A stretch of DNA of 64,000 nt from Trichinella spiralis (lineage: Eukaryota > Nematoda > Enoplea > Trichinellida > Trichinellidae), in contig CM012955.1 in assembly GCA_000181795.3 (NCBI GenBank), positions 8,995,022-9,059,021 of the forward strand. The letters run 5' to 3'. This document shows positions 1 through 14,400 of this stretch, one piece after another. Every line of letters begins with the position of its first letter. Position 1 is the first letter of the stretch. Below the pieces are notes generated by a model, which was given only the letters and a program-made list of their open reading frames with translations, searched no databases and was not told the DNA's origin. The translations under genes were made by a program, and so were the position numbers.

Positions 1-767
1 GTTTCTAATAATAAATAAGAAGCTGAACATGAAACCTGATAAATATTATTTCCGCAGTTTATATGCGAAAAGTATGGATTGCTCACTATCAATAATTGGG
101 CAATATTGATTCAACGGGATATATGAAACCTCGCGATCTCTTTTTTTAGATTAAAATTAAATGCATTTCAAACGATCACATTCTATTTTGCTGACATTTG
201 ATGACAGGCAACAGACACATTGCGCATATGCTTAGTTCACATTTACATTTGCAAAGAGATTTTTTTCTTCAAGAAATTGCTTTTGTAGTAAAATTTATAC
301 TTTTGTTACTTGGTGGTTTGATCGGGCACCTCATTTCACGGTTCACAGTATAAAATTTTAATTGAAAAAAATTATAAAATGTTATGTAGCTTATGTTTTA
401 TTATATAAATTGTTTATTTGTTACCCCCTGGGTTTTTTTTTGAAATTCTTTGTTGTTAGTGTTGTTCATCATTTTAATACAAGTCCGCACTTTATTGATT
501 TTCGGTTAAACTTTCAGTTGAAATTATTGAATTCAGAAACAATAAAAAGCATTAAAAAAGCAATTCATTTCAATATTCAGCAGTAGCCATGTAGAAATTA
601 AAGTATTTCATTATTATAAATTATATTAGTCAGATGAAGAGGCTTTTTATTTGCGATTCAGTGCATATATACATATATTTATTTATGTATTTATATTTTT
701 ATTTGCATATTTCATTCAAGCTTAACAGTGAAAATAATAATGTTTCTATTATTAATAAAATCCACTT

Positions 768-769
<2 letters not shown>

Positions 770-811
<42 letters not shown>
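770..811. repeat. (TA)n(GA)n compound microsatellite
   Basis: An uninterrupted TA run of about 28 bases passes directly into a GA run of about 14 bases. A second TA run lies at 1532-1550. Confidence 0.95.
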
Positions 812-3800
812 TATAAATATTTATTAACATAAAGCTTTCCAGACGGTGACATTTTCCAAGATTGAATTACCGTATTTTCATATATTATTAAAAGCATTGT
901 ACAACCAGCCATGCAGCGGGCTTTGTTATGATTAATTTAAAGAAAATACATTTTTTGTTCTGTAATAAATTGCATGCAAACTTGAGTGGAGGTTCTTTTT
1001 TTACCCAGGCTTTAAATTGTTGAATTATTCAATAAAATTGTTAAGTATGCAAAATCAAATGCTTCACCAACGAAACTATATTGATTCAAAAAATATTTTC
1101 CTTTTTTATTTCATCTATCATAAAAGAAAATTGTTTTTTCTGCTTGTCAAATATTAAAATATTAAAAATTAATGCAATTTTTTACGACGTACAACACAAG
1201 TGAAGTTTGCTGTTAATCGGAAAATGATAAGATACGTTTTTTCTTTTTTATGATTATGAGGCATCATCTGTTTTGCTATTGGTGAGTCTTATGGCATGCA
1301 TATTATTCAAATAAGTTGTGATGGTAAGCTTGAAGCGATTTGATTTCAGTGCACTAAGGTGTAATGGAGTAATTTTCAAGACATTTTGCTTTTTAAATGG
1401 TTCACTTTTGTTTCAAATTATTTTCCATATGTGTCATTTTTAATTTCACACGGAGGTTGTTATTTTACTTTGCTGGTTCACAAACTGCAGCCGTATAGAA
1501 GTCAGAATTGCACAAGGAAAGAATGAATAATTATATATATATATATATATGTTCAGTTTATTATTATGAGTATTTAATCTAAAATGCTTAAACTGAAGGT
1601 TATGGTTCTGGTGCAAAATGAAATGTAAATATCTATGTTTTCTATTTTTAGAGCTTGGCTTTTTTTTACATATTTGGCAACGATTCGATAAGTTTAGAGC
1701 AGTTCAGAATGTTTGATATAGTTTTTAATTTATCAGATCAGATAAAATGTAGCTGCTGTAGACTGAGTTCTTTTGTGTGCAGGAGATTTTTATCAGATTT
1801 TAAAATGATTCTTATAATCTTTGAGCAATGTTCTAACCAATCATCAGTAACTCAATAACATTCGCCTGATTCTGCCTTCAGAAAGAATCGTTACTTGAAT
1901 GAAAATCGATTACCGTCAAACAAAGCAAAAGCATTGGTCGGCTTTAATATGACAGATGAACTTTGATTTTATTAAAAGCATTTCTAAGAATTAATGCAGT
2001 CGAAATGTTTCTTGATGGATGTTTCATAATCATTTTCTTGAGAAGCGAAGAAATTGAGGAAATAACTTCATCTACTTGGGTAAGGCTACACCTTTCGATT
2101 AAATTTCACTAAACTACCATCACTACCACTACTATTACTGCTCACTGTGGAATGAAAAAGCAAATTGCTCTTTGCCCACACTCGCAAACACACATACAGT
2201 GACTTTTTTTTAGTTGCTTTAAATTTGCATTTAGCACCTGTATCATTTAAGAAGTGAAAACAAATGGACATTTAATTTATTTTCCACTTTTGTAGACTTT
2301 TTCTTTATTATTTCATACATGAAATAAACTATTGATAATACACTTTCAGCTTCATATTCTGTGATATGTAATTTATAAATACTTTCCGAAGGGTGAAATG
2401 AATTCCATAACACCAATGTTAATTGGTCTGGTAACAATGATGTACACTAACATTTATGAATATTTCAGTTGCAATATTTGTAAAAAATTATTTTCTTTTC
2501 TGTTACAGTTGAAATATGTTCATGCAATTAGTCAGTGGATAACATTTTTGTTGAAATGTTATGATTATCTGATAGCGGCTTTATAGTCTATTCATAATAA
2601 GTATGCTTATTTGACAGTACTATTGTTGAATAAATTAAATTTTGCATTTTAATATCATATTAACACTGGGCAATGCATTGTGAAAAAGAATTGGTTCTTG
2701 TTGTACCCGTTGACACTTTCTTGAAAATGACGATTTGTCAATAAGTGGCGTTTCATGAAATTACATGTCATACAATATACTGCACTGAATTTATTTTCAG
2801 TGATACATTTCATTAACAAGTGCAACGATTCTATTCTGAAAGCAAAATCACTGTGCACATCAATTTAAATATGATAAATTGTGGCTTGTCTATACTGTAT
2901 AAATATTTATAGCTTGCATTTTGGTGAAATGGCAGATTTAAGGCACTGGTTCAATAAGATGTCCATTTATGGAAAATAGTATTACTTATTTGCCTAAAAT
3001 GATGCACAGTTAACAATATTCTCAATTTTTGAAATGGCCATAACTTTTCATTTTTCTGTTATTTAATCAACGAAATGCCATCTTGATGTAGTTATAGATT
3101 ATAAATTGCAATTTATATTATCATATAAAATGGCAATTTTTTCAGTGCTATAATCTGACAGCTATTGTTTTAGGGTTAGTATATTTACATTTCACGTCAT
3201 ATTTTTTGCTGCAAGTGAAAAATGAAACTGAAAGTCGTCCTTTCAACCAGTTTGTATTAGAGAAGCTGCTTGATTTTGCTGAAAAGCAAAATAAAAAGTA
3301 TCCGCATACTGTGAACAATGAATTTTCCGCTGAAATATAAAATCGACTTTGTGCCTATTGTTCACGCGACTTCAATCAAAAGGTACGTTTGTAACGTTTC
3401 ATTTTATTGAAAAATTTTATTTCTTACAAAAAATAACCCCTAAAATTTATTGCTCAATGATTTTTGATGATATACAACCTGAGGTAAAATGTGATATAAT
3501 GGTAAAAAAAAAGTTCAGTTCAGTGTTTTATATGAATATTCAGCCAAGCCAAGCCTATTGCTTACATAAATTGTTTTAATTCAATGTAAACGACAGAGTT
3601 GAGAAAAGTTATTCAATGAAAGACAGAACTTTTTTTCTAAATTGAAATGCCTATTATAATTGGATTTTTTTTAACACAAATTATCATAGAAAAAGCTTCT
3701 GATGAAAAAATATGGCAAAGTCCAACTTGAGCTTCCAATTTCATTTAGCTAATAATAAATTTATATTCATGAAAACAGAATAATTAATTGCATAATAATT

Positions 3801-5380
3801 TCCAATTGCAGCTTAATCGAGAAGAGATTTTGTTTTCAAGCAAATGAATAAAGTGAATAAGAAAATAATGTTCTTCAGGGTTAAAAGCTCGCAATGGTCC
3901 TTACATCTTTTATTATATGAAAAGTTTTATAATGATGCAAGCGGTAGCAAGTAATAAATGTTTTCTTTATCAGTACAAAATTTTAAAATATATGAAGTAC
4001 GATTTATCGCAAATTAGGATTTTTACATTTATTAGAATTGCCTGCGGTTCTTGATTACAATAATAATCAAGTTTGATGATTTCTAATAGAATTATGAAAA
4101 TGAAATGTTCTTTTTTTGTAAATTGTAGTAAATAAATAATAAAATGTAAAGAATGTTAACTCGAAAAATTATTTCCGTTGTAAGTATTGGAAATGTAAGT
4201 GTACAAATTAGTTCCAGGAGGTGGGATAAGTAGAGAGATGAGCTTTGTAGCATTTTAGGCAAGATAGCAGTGTTTGTTTGAAAAAATTCTTTTCTTGCTG
4301 TGCATGAATTCAGTGCATGATTAAATATGAATAAAAGATGGACTGGCATTCATTGAAAATTCACATCTAATCAAATCATATCAAAAGTTGTATTTTATGG
4401 GTAATTATTGTTTTTCTGCAAATACATATACAACTTTGCTAGCAGAGGAGGAATTCAAGCATTTGTGTAATATATGCTAGCATAAATGAGGAAATAAATG
4501 CACAAATATGAATTATAGTTGTTGGTAGATGCAAGTGAAATATGTTTGATTTTGTTACATTTGTAGTGTGTTTATGTGCGTGTGTTGTGTATGTATGTAT
4601 GGATGTATGTGTGTGAAAATAAAAATAATATTTAACTTTTGCTAAATTGAAATTAGCTTCCGGAAAAGCACTGATGATTGCAATTGCACAATTGCAGTGC
4701 GCATATCGATTTTTTAATCATGGACTAGGATGGGAGCGTGTTTTCGAACAGTTTGTTCATTTGCTTGTCTTGCTTACTATCTTTTCAATGGCTTTGCTTT
4801 GCGATTTCAAATTCAATCATCAGAAATTCTTGATTGGTAGTTTATTTGAAAATGGCTATTGTTGAAGTTAAAGTCATTAGGCAAACACACAAGTGCAACC
4901 ATTTTGCAAATTAACCCTTTTTCCGAATTCTTTTACCAGCTTGCTCGTTTGCAACTAGTTTTGCAAATATTATTGCAAGCAGTTTGTTGTATGCAATAGA
5001 AAATGCTAAAAACAAAACGGAATAATAAATCTGTTCTGCAATTGCAAATTCTAAATATTGATAAGCAATTTTAATTATTGCAATTCAAATTAATTGAATT
5101 ATAATAATGATTTAATAATAAAATCAGCATGCATATTTTCATTCCAATTGATTTCATTCATTATTGCCTTTACAGCATGCACAGTTGATTTGAACAATTT
5201 TATTCTTATTTGAGAAATTATATTTCAAAAACAGTATTTTTTTAAAAACTGTTATTTTTGAATTATTTTAGAAAATTTTTATTATTTTTTGCAAAATTTG
5301 TTTTACTCTGTTCAGATAGAACATCATGAAACAGATCAGCAATTGTTTAGTTCGTTTATAATTTAAATTTTTTCAACACG

Positions 5381-5413
5381 CATCACATCGCATCGCATCA
5401 CATCACATGCATC
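5381..5413. repeat. CATCG/CATCA pentanucleotide tandem repeat
   Basis: Five-base units of the form CATCR are repeated about six times with one-base variation. Confidence 0.8.
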
Positions 5414-6087
5414 ATTCAAGCCGTATTAAATAAACAGAAAATGCAATTCATTTTGCAACATTTATTGTTCTCGCTGTCATTTTAATTAAGTGAATAAAAA
5501 TATTTAATCAATAAAATTTTTGGTAGAAAATAATCAGTGAAATAGAGAAAATGGGTTTTCTTTGGGGTATTGCGACAAGAAAATTTCTCATTGAAAATTG
5601 TTAATTTTATTTTTTTTTTCAAATTATTGTAATCTTAATCTGTTGGTAATGGTTTACGTGCAGTGCGTATAAAACTAATTGCAATGAATTTAGAATGCAT
5701 ATGCTGTTGTTCTCTTGTACGATTATTCTTATATCCTATATCAAGTAAATTAATAATAATTTCCTATTATCATAAAAATGATTTTCTTTTCTCCAGCAGT
5801 GAGTTTTCATTGAAAAACATCAGGGTATTTTTCTCCTTTTCTTCAAACGTATGTCTATAGATTGATAGATGGATGGATACATCTTTAGCAGTATTTTTTG
5901 AAGAAAATTCTCGTTAATTTTAAATAAACCTCAATGTATTTAGTTGTAAAAATTATCGTTTGAAATAATGCGTTTCTATTTGGAGTTATTTGGAATGAAA
6001 AATATGGATTTGATAAAAGTGAATATCTGATAATACTGTATTACTGTATGTTTGCGTAAGGACAAATTTGTAAAAATGAATGCCATA

Positions 6088-6118
6088 TGTATATACATAT
6101 ACATATACATATACATGT
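6088..6118. repeat. ATACAT hexanucleotide tandem repeat
   Basis: About five units of ATATAC/ATACAT run head to tail. Confidence 0.85.
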
Positions 6119-7020
6119 GTATACATGATGAATTTCTTGTAAATTGTTAATTATTAAATTAGATCAAATTAATAACAATTCATTTAAATCCCAAAAGAAT
6201 GATAGATCTTTTTTAAAGTCCCATTTGCATTGATTTATTTCTTTTTTATATTTATTTATTTATTTTATGAGCTAGCTTTCAGTTGATAGAATCATTTTAG
6301 TTGAAAGTATACAAAGGTGTTAATGAAATTAAATTCTCTTTTAAAGTATTACTTCTTTCATTTATTATTAAAAATGCGAAATTCATATGTTTGGAAATGA
6401 TGCTTTTGTATGTGGTAAAGTTTCAGTTCGTTCAATGAAATTTATTTTTCTTTACTCTTTTACAAACAGCGAGCGCTTTTATTTATTATCATGATATTTC
6501 TACAAGTAGATATTTCACATTTGTTTGAAAAGCTTTTGTTTAAATTGCGTACGTAGTGTATTTATTTTTTTAATAATTTGTTAATTAATAAATTGAAAAA
6601 TTGTAATTTTTTATTAAAATTTCTGTTCTGTTGAAGGTTGTGGATTTGAAGTGGTACTCTTTCGTATATGTTCAAATTTCTTTTATTTAACGATAGTGAC
6701 AGATGTATTTTTCTTCTTTTTTGATATTGATAAATGAGAAATTGCACCAGAACATTAGCCGAAAAATTTTTTCCCCGTTTATTTTTGACAAATGGTTCTC
6801 CCCCCCCTCCCCTGTAGCGGAACATCTCATGTTATTTGCTTTAAAAATTACTTCCACAGGAAGGAACTTAAAAGCTTTTCGATTTTGAAAAGTTTAACCG
6901 TCGTGTCTGTATGCTTTGGACTGATGCCGCATTTTATCCAATTAACAGCATCTAATGAGTTTTGACTAGCACTGATTTGGTCTAATCTGACGACACAAAT
7001 AAGTAATACTGGTGATCTTG

Positions 7021-7160
7021 GCACACACGCACATACACACACAGCTGGATGATATTGCTTTAAATCTTTCAAGCAGATTTTTCCTTTCATCCAATGCTTT
7101 AAACTTTTCCAATAAATGATGCTTGTGTGTGTACGTGTGTGTGTGTGTGTGTGTGTGTGT
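7021..7160. repeat. inverted CA and TG tracts
   Basis: A CA-rich tract at 7021-7043 is followed about 80 bases later by a TG tract at 7123-7160. The tracts are complementary, so a transcript of either strand could fold into a stem of roughly 20 pairs. The minus-strand open frame across this block (6848-7204) encodes a His/Thr run from the repeat and is not taken as a gene. Confidence 0.7.
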
Positions 7161-7659
7161 TTTATAACAGGAAAAAAGGAAAAACAGCAGGATATAACAT
7201 TCAACTAGCTCCCCACTGCGCAGCTAGGCGGAGCATTTAATTCGTCGCTTTTCTTCAGAATTATTCACTTTGTTTTTCAAGAACTTACAAAATAGCCGAA
7301 TACAGTTTTTCATTTTTAAAACGTATGTATTTTTCGACTTTTTAAATCATAATTATGCATAAACTAAACAAACAAACAAACACACAAGCACATCGACATT
7401 TATGTGTATTGTTTTATGATTTTGTAAAATTTATCTGACGATGTCTAGTTTTTATTGATGATGAGATCTAAGTCTTAATGATTGATCGCTTGGTATGTTG
7501 TTATTTTAATTTTTAATATAAAATATGCATGTATGTGCAGAGCAGAAAACAATGAATGACCGAGTGAAATGTTGATTTTCATTGTTTTTTCCCTTATTTT
7601 GGCTATGAAAAGGTTTGCTTTTAATTTAACATTTAGATAAGCAATTCAAATGTTTTCCG

Positions 7660-7806
7660 ATGGTTCGACAAAGCTGTCTGTCACTTCGAACCGCCATGAC
7701 AGATCACGTAACATGTATTCAAAAGAGAAGCGATCAAAAATATTTCGAGATCGTAACGCAAAGCCTTGTTGCCTTTGTTGGTGCTGCTGTTTTTCATGTT
7801 CGTGGT
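7660..7806 (+). other. candidate orphan coding exon
   Basis: An ATG-initiated frame of 49 residues ends at a good donor (GTAAGC at 7807). Its base composition is clearly less AT-rich than the flanks and it uses all amino-acid classes, unlike the neighbouring noise frames. It could be a 5' exon of the RGS gene 1.6 kb downstream, but it ends in phase 1 whereas the first recognised RGS exon, if extended upstream in frame, needs 2 nt from the preceding exon. Joining them in this frame does not work, so it would have to be untranslated or belong to another gene. No family recognised. Confidence 0.25.
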
Positions 7807-9388
7807 AAGCATGCATATTCAATTATTTATTTATGCAAATCATAGAAACACACCCGTGTTATTACAAGTCGATCAGACGGTGGGATTTTTGCATTGCCTT
7901 GCAATTAGCCGATTCGTCAGTGTTAAAAACTAATTCAAAATTTATTGCAAATAGCATCCTCTCTCCGAGTCAAGTAATTTCAGTGCAACAATTTCATGCA
8001 ATTAATACGAACGGTAATTTCTCAATCAACAGCCAAATATTGTTGTATAAATGAATTCCATTCAATCATTCCTTTTTCTAAATAAATAATATGATAATAA
8101 ATTTCAAATATAAGATAATTTCTTTTATTATTTTTTAATAAAATACTCATTATTTATTTGCACATATGAACAAAGATCACGTAATATGCAATTGCAAATT
8201 TATTGATTCTGCTTTTATCGACTTGATTGAATCGACTTTTTCCAAATAAATTGAAATTTTTACTTTATTGCACTCAAAGGTGCAACCGTTTTACACCGTT
8301 ACAAAATTAAATATCTTTTATTTATCAAATTTCAAAGCTGATCAGAAAAGCTGATTTCACTACTTGGCAAAAAAAATCAGCTTTCTAAAATCTAAATGAT
8401 GCTTAATAAACTTATTTGACAAGCCTATCTAAAAACATATATCTCTGTTTAGCACTATTTCTAAGCTTTGAATATACACAAATGGCCTGAATGATGGTCT
8501 GTTTATCAAATGGCAGTTCACGCTGTATTTCAAATTTATTATTAATCTATAAGTAAATAAAGTGTATCTTTCTTTATTTGCATTGAATGAAAAAAAATAA
8601 AATGCATGTTTTATTGAAGTTGAAGTGTAATTTTTAATTTATTTATTCATAAAGTTTTAGATAAATTTTAATTTTTCTCATCTACTGAAAGGTATGTGTT
8701 CAACATGCTTTATTACGATACACAAAGTGTAAATGTAAATTAATTGCATTTGTAATTTGCAAGCATCGATAGTTATGAAAAAATGTAATTATTTTAATGA
8801 AATTATTTTTCATTATCAGTCTATTCTCTTCAAGTGATATATGTCCTGGTTAGGTAGTCTAGCAATTTTATAACTTGTTGCTGATGTAACTGACAATCGA
8901 TTTACCACCAAATGGCATTTACCGCTGAGCATTAGTCATGCTGTAACTGTGGATAATTTGTCTTCTCTTCAATTTTGCAATGTGTTGTTATGGGTATTTT
9001 TTTTTCTTTTTTAAATTAAAAATAGTGCATTTTGATTTTATTGACTTCGTCATTTGTTATAATTTGCTGATCAATTCCTACAATAGATTTTTCTTGTCTC
9101 CACGTTTTGTTTCATGAAGCGCGTGATTCATTAATTATTGGGCATTGTTGTTGTGAATCCTCTGTATTGATCAAATTGCCAATGTCACTCATCACCTGCT
9201 TACTATCTTACATGTAGTTAAGGTTTATTCTACTCCTACTTTGTTATTGATTATGTGCATATTGATAGCTGTTTTATGCTTTTCATAGTGATGAAGAATT
9301 AGTAAAGTGTATTTTATTTTAGGTCACTGCAAAGATTTTCAAGTAAATATTTAAAATCATTTCATCTGATATGAGATATTTGTTTTAG
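7807..9388. other. AT-rich DNA before the RGS exons
   Basis: I see no exon or RNA gene here. It is probably intron or promoter of the RGS gene, given the acceptor at 9387-9388. Confidence 0.4.
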
Positions 9389-9395
9389 CTTATCC

Positions 9396-11150
9396 ATGCA
9401 GCAGGAACAGCCCAACGTCCAAAATTCTAGTGTTCCAATGAAGCAACGTGAAGAAAGGTAAACGCTGTTGCATTTTATCAAATTTGACAATATGTGACTT
9501 AAATTACAAGAAACGATCAAATCCATTAATTAATTATTGCTACTTTGATCTAATTTCTTTACCATACTGACATTATATTAGTTTTCATGAGTCATCAGTG
9601 TGATTTTTTGTACTTATTATTAATAGTAGTAGTACGTTTATTTGTTAATGCTTGAAATCAGAGCAGATATTAATGGTAACGTTAATCAATTAATTAATTA
9701 TACAATACATTAATTCATGTTTGGTCATTATACAACTGAATACTTTTCATTTGATCAAGTAGCACAGAAATGTAGCATTAAAAATCTATGCTATTTTTGT
9801 TTTGCTTCCAGTAGAAATGATTTCCAGAAGTTTTCTGTATTGTAGTTTTATATTGTACTGTTTGTAAAAAGTAAGATATTCATTCTTTTTTAGTTAATAT
9901 TAAAAAGTTAGAAACTTTTTAAATAGAACTGTTTAAATATTTTATTTTATCAAACTTTTTTATGATAGTTGTAGAAAATTTCAGCATTATTCAAGTCAAC
10001 TGTTAATTTTATTTATTACGTAAGCAAAGATTTATTACATTTTATCAGAAGTGACTTCTAACATTTTGTTTTCAGAATAACCATGATGAGCAGTTTCAAA
10101 ATGGTGTATTTAATGCAGTTTGTTTCACGCAAATATATATATATATATATATATATTAAGAATAGAAATTATCCTTTTTCCACTTTACTTTCTATAGCAA
10201 AATGCAACCAGGTAGTAAAATTATAAGTTGCAGGCGTGCGTGTTGATTATAAAACTTAAATGAGGATTCCAAAATAGCACAAGCACAACTCTCAAATGTG
10301 GTAATTGTTATTGTACCTTAACAAGTTTATATCTGTCAAAGGATAAATTTTTATCAATATCTAACAATTTTAGTCGTGAATAGTTGTACAACTTATGCGA
10401 AACTTATTTCTACTGGCGTTTTGGTGATATTTGAATTTTATGCGTTAATTTTAGACCAACTTACGAAGATGTGAAACGATGGAGTACCTCATTCGATTGC
10501 TTAATGAATCATCCAGGTTTGGATAAATTTTGCTTTTCTTCTTTTATACGGTCATGTTTTATTGTGAGTATTTGCATTTGCAGTTGGTCAAAAGATGTTT
10601 GCTGATTTTTTGAAAAGCGAATTCAGTGATGAGAACATTTTATTTTGGCAAGCTTGTGAAGATTTGAAAAAAGAGAAAAACAGTGAAAAAATAGAAGAAA
10701 AGGCTCGGATAATTTATGAGGATTTTGTATCTATACTTTCGCCCAAAGAAGTAAGCTAATACTTACGGTGTAGTTTTCATTTTGAATTAATTAAACTAAT
10801 TTATTATGCAGTATTTCATGGATTATTTATTCAACAACTTTACTATTTAATAGTTCTATGCACAGTTTTCTGTTTCAACTGCATTGAACAAACAGTATTT
10901 AGTTTCTGGTTTTTCTTTATCAATATTTATCGCGTTGTTATTATAATTACTGAGGTTTTGCTTTCAGGTTAGCCTTGATTCTCGAGTTCGGGAAATTGTA
11001 AACAGTAACATGGTTCGCCCCAATGCTCACACATTTGATGAAGCTCAAGCTCAGATATTTACTCTAATGCAAAGAGATTCATATCCTCGGTTCATTGGAT
11101 CTGAATTTTTCAAAAACTTTACAAGCACATTTGTTGAAAGCGAATCGTAA
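9396..11150 (+). CDS. RGS protein, RZ-like (RGS17/19/20 type)
   Basis: Regulator of G-protein signalling: a GTPase-activating protein for heterotrimeric G-alpha subunits at the inner plasma membrane. Exons: 9396-9457, 10455-10516, 10584-10750, 10968-11150 (474 nt, 157 aa). All junctions are GT/AG with matching phase. The RGS box covers nearly the whole protein from about residue 28. It opens with WSTSFDCLMNHP, contains the G-alpha-contacting SDENILFWQACEDL helix, and ends with FDEAQAQIFTLMQRDSYPRF, which is closest in memory to the RZ subfamily and nematode RGS-1/RGS-2. No DEP, GGL or PDZ domain is present and no cysteine string is visible in these exons. The ATG at 9396 lies 7 nt into its exon and the frame stays open to the acceptor at 9388, so upstream coding exons may exist. 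Confidence 0.9.
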
Positions 11151-11465
11151 ACTGAAATTTATCATGTGCAAAAACCCGTGTGTTGTTCACAACTGAAAGT
11201 TAGGTCTCTTAATAAGCATACCACTGCCACGTCGCGTTTACTCGTGTTTTCTTTTTACAAAAATGGCAAAAAATATTTGTTCTAACGAAAAAAACGTTCA
11301 GTTGGAGCATGACTGTCTTTCTGAACACATGCAAACGAAAACATGCGACTGGATTGTTGAAATCTTTTCGTGAAAATTTCTCTGTATTATCCCTTTATTT
11401 TGATGAATAATTTTTTTATTTAGTTGTATTAAAATTATTCATCATATATGACGTAAACAGTTTGT

Positions 11466-11471
11466 AATAAA
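11466..11471 (+). terminator. candidate polyadenylation signal, RGS gene
   Basis: Canonical AATAAA lies about 315 nt after the RGS stop codon. Other A-rich hexamers occur nearby, so the cleavage site is not fixed. Confidence 0.45.
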
Positions 11472-14400
11472 CAATGCAGTGTGTATGAATTTCTATATAC
11501 ACTGAAAAATGAGAAATTCTGTGAAATTGATAATTATTCCATGCGGTGTGCACGCTGTGCGTCACTCATCGATACACTTCACTTATTGCGAAGTGAAGCA
11601 CTATTAAGACAGAAGAAGCACGTTGCACGGACTTTGAAATGCAAAACTTTTTTTATTCATCGCTATTAAGAAAAAAATTTTTTATAATGAATTGATGTCT
11701 ATGCTGGACGTTTAATTTCAGTTGTTCATTTAGTTGCATACATGAAATAGGCAATAGTAAATTATATAATGCATTCTGCTTCAAATTCATTACATTTGCT
11801 TTAATTAAATAATAACATTTTCAAGTATAGAAATAATTTTAACTTGATCATCAAATGTATTTTTAATACTGTAAGCTTGGTAGATAAAACTGTAAAGCGT
11901 TACTTGTTTACTGTTACTACTTCGGTAAAACATTAGGCAATGTGGTTAATGATAGCATAACAACATTAAATGTGAACTAAAAATAAGTTTCGAAGGAAAT
12001 TTTTAGTTCAAGTTGAATCATGTGCATGCAAAAGTTGCTTAAAACACAAGCTTTTAAACTGGTAATGCGAAACTAGAAGGGTGTTTTCAAATTTACAATT
12101 TTAAATTATTTTATCTTATTTTCAATGAATTCGGAACTATCGTTATAAAATAAAAATATAAAAATAAAAAAAAGTGTACTGTATAACAGTAAAAAAATAA
12201 TGTACAAATAGAATAAGCTACAGTAGTATAAAATTTTGAATTTTTAATAATTTACTCACATATTATTGAAAAGTAAATTTTAAATGTAAAATTTATTTTT
12301 GTATTATTTTCCAGAAATGTTTTTAAAGCTAAATAGTTTTGTACAATTTTTTCAAAGTCAGCTTTACTGTTTACAGTAATTATTTTTTCAAATTCAAAAC
12401 AGTTTCTGTATTTTTAATGGTATTATTACGAAGATTTATAATTAATGAAGAAATAGCAGTGAGTAAATTTTGAATTTTATAAAATGTTTAAGAAATAAAA
12501 TCAGTATAAATTTGAAAATGAAGATAAGCTCTTATTTTTTGAAATGTCGCGATGTACCAGTATATGTGATTGTTTCGAAACATTAATTAAGACGTGCTAA
12601 TTAAAAGGACACTGAAACATTTTTACTCTAACTGAAAATTAAATTTACTAGCCAAATTGGAATCACTTTATCCATGTTTGAATTTTATTGTGCGCGTGTG
12701 TGCTTTAATGAACTGAAATATCTATCATTGAATTAGGCATCAAGTATAGCACTGTTGATCACTTGTGATGGTATTTAAGCATGTTTTGATTTTTTAGGCA
12801 GTTTTGCTATTTGAAATACGTTTTTCGATACTATAAAATACACAGTCAAATATTTTACTTTATAATTATTATTGCAAAAGTAATTTTTTAACTTTTTATG
12901 TACATTGAAGATATAAAATGATCATTCACTTGTACTGTAGAATGATTTTTTCATTCGGTAATAATTATTATCCATCCATAGATATCACTTTTAGTTTTTA
13001 ATAATATTTAAACGGTTTTAGTTGTTGCTTGCTAAGAACAAATAATATGAACGAAATTTTCGATTACTTTGTTGTTTATTGTTTCAACAAGAAATTTTTG
13101 AGTAATACTTTAAATTAGATTACTTAATAAATGTATGTAATTATGAATTTAATTTGTGAACATTCACTACGAGCAAGAATAAAGCGTCGTTATTATGATT
13201 TTTTATTAAACGTCGTATATATGATAAATGCATTAAATAATAAAACTATATAGATCTTGTCGTTGTCGTCGTTGTTGTTGTTTATTTCATAATGATCTGC
13301 CAAGTTTCCAGAAGACTACACTACACTGAAAAATATTCTCATTACTAATTGCGACGCATTTATTCAAAATTTAGAGTCCGCATGAAACTGTAACTTGATT
13401 ACATCAATCAAAAGATTGCAGCCAACGTGAAGCTGAATATCAGCAGTGTGGAATCTGATTGGCAAGCAATTCGGTTTGGTCCTTCAGCTGAATGATGATT
13501 CCAGCACGCTGAGTTATTTCGAATAAACACATTTATGACATTCTTTCAAAGAATGGTGAATCGAAATGACATATGAATAAATATATGCCAAACTACGGCA
13601 GTTGCAATGCGTATTTGCATAATAAAGCCAGAAAATAAAGAATAAAAACGTAGCTTGAATTACTTAAATTTAATAGCATTTCATTTTCAAATATTTAAGG
13701 CGCAGTTGTTGATATTGACGATACATTTATGCAAATTTAAACGCAGTAGTTCAGCAGTAAATTATATATTAAGATAATTTAAGTTGTAAACCTTGTCAAG
13801 TCGTTATTTCATTTGAGAATGTTCAAGATTATAAAGTTATGTAAGTAAGTGCTTTGCAGTTTAAACAATTTGAGGATGATTTCAGTGTATTAATTATGCA
13901 CAGAATATTTATTGAATTTGGAATGGGTACTTTTGTTTGTCAGTTTATATAACAAAAACTGTCTGTAGCATTGATGAGATAAAATCATGCACTTAAAAAT
14001 AGCCGAAACTGCACAATTAAACTTTGAAAGCTGTGTACATTTTAAATTAATTTCATTAATTTTACCGAAGCAATGAAGGTTGGCCATTCTTTGTTTTTGA
14101 GAATTATAGAATTTTTTAACTACGTTTATTTCGCAAATGTAAACTTTTAAAGTTTATCCAAACGAATTAGTGATTTCTTTTTTAAGTTTCACCCATACAA
14201 ATGCTAAAAGCATTTTTTCAATCATTAACGCTGCCCACATTCCGCATGCCATTGTTCTTAATTAAATCAGTCAAGTTTACAAAAAATGGCTAATCTGTTA
14301 TAATTATAACTTGCAAAGGCATTCTTGTTCAACTTGTTAAATGCCTAGCTGAATTAGGTTTATATCCATTATCAGAGGTGATTGATTGTCAGCAAGAAGA

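Larger units (their letters stand above)
1..7654. other. gene-poor AT-rich DNA
   Basis: No convincing coding exon is visible in either strand. Open frames here are short, low-complexity, rich in Phe/Ile/Lys/Asn codons and lack splice-supported neighbours. The stretch holds simple repeats (listed separately) and poly-T/poly-A tracts. Distal regulatory DNA or a long first intron of the RGS gene is possible but nothing in the sequence proves it. Confidence 0.5.

Noticed and set aside
6848-7204. 118-codon minus-strand frame
   Set aside because: Much of it is a His/Thr and Cys/Val run translated from CA/TG repeats; no splice support and no family.
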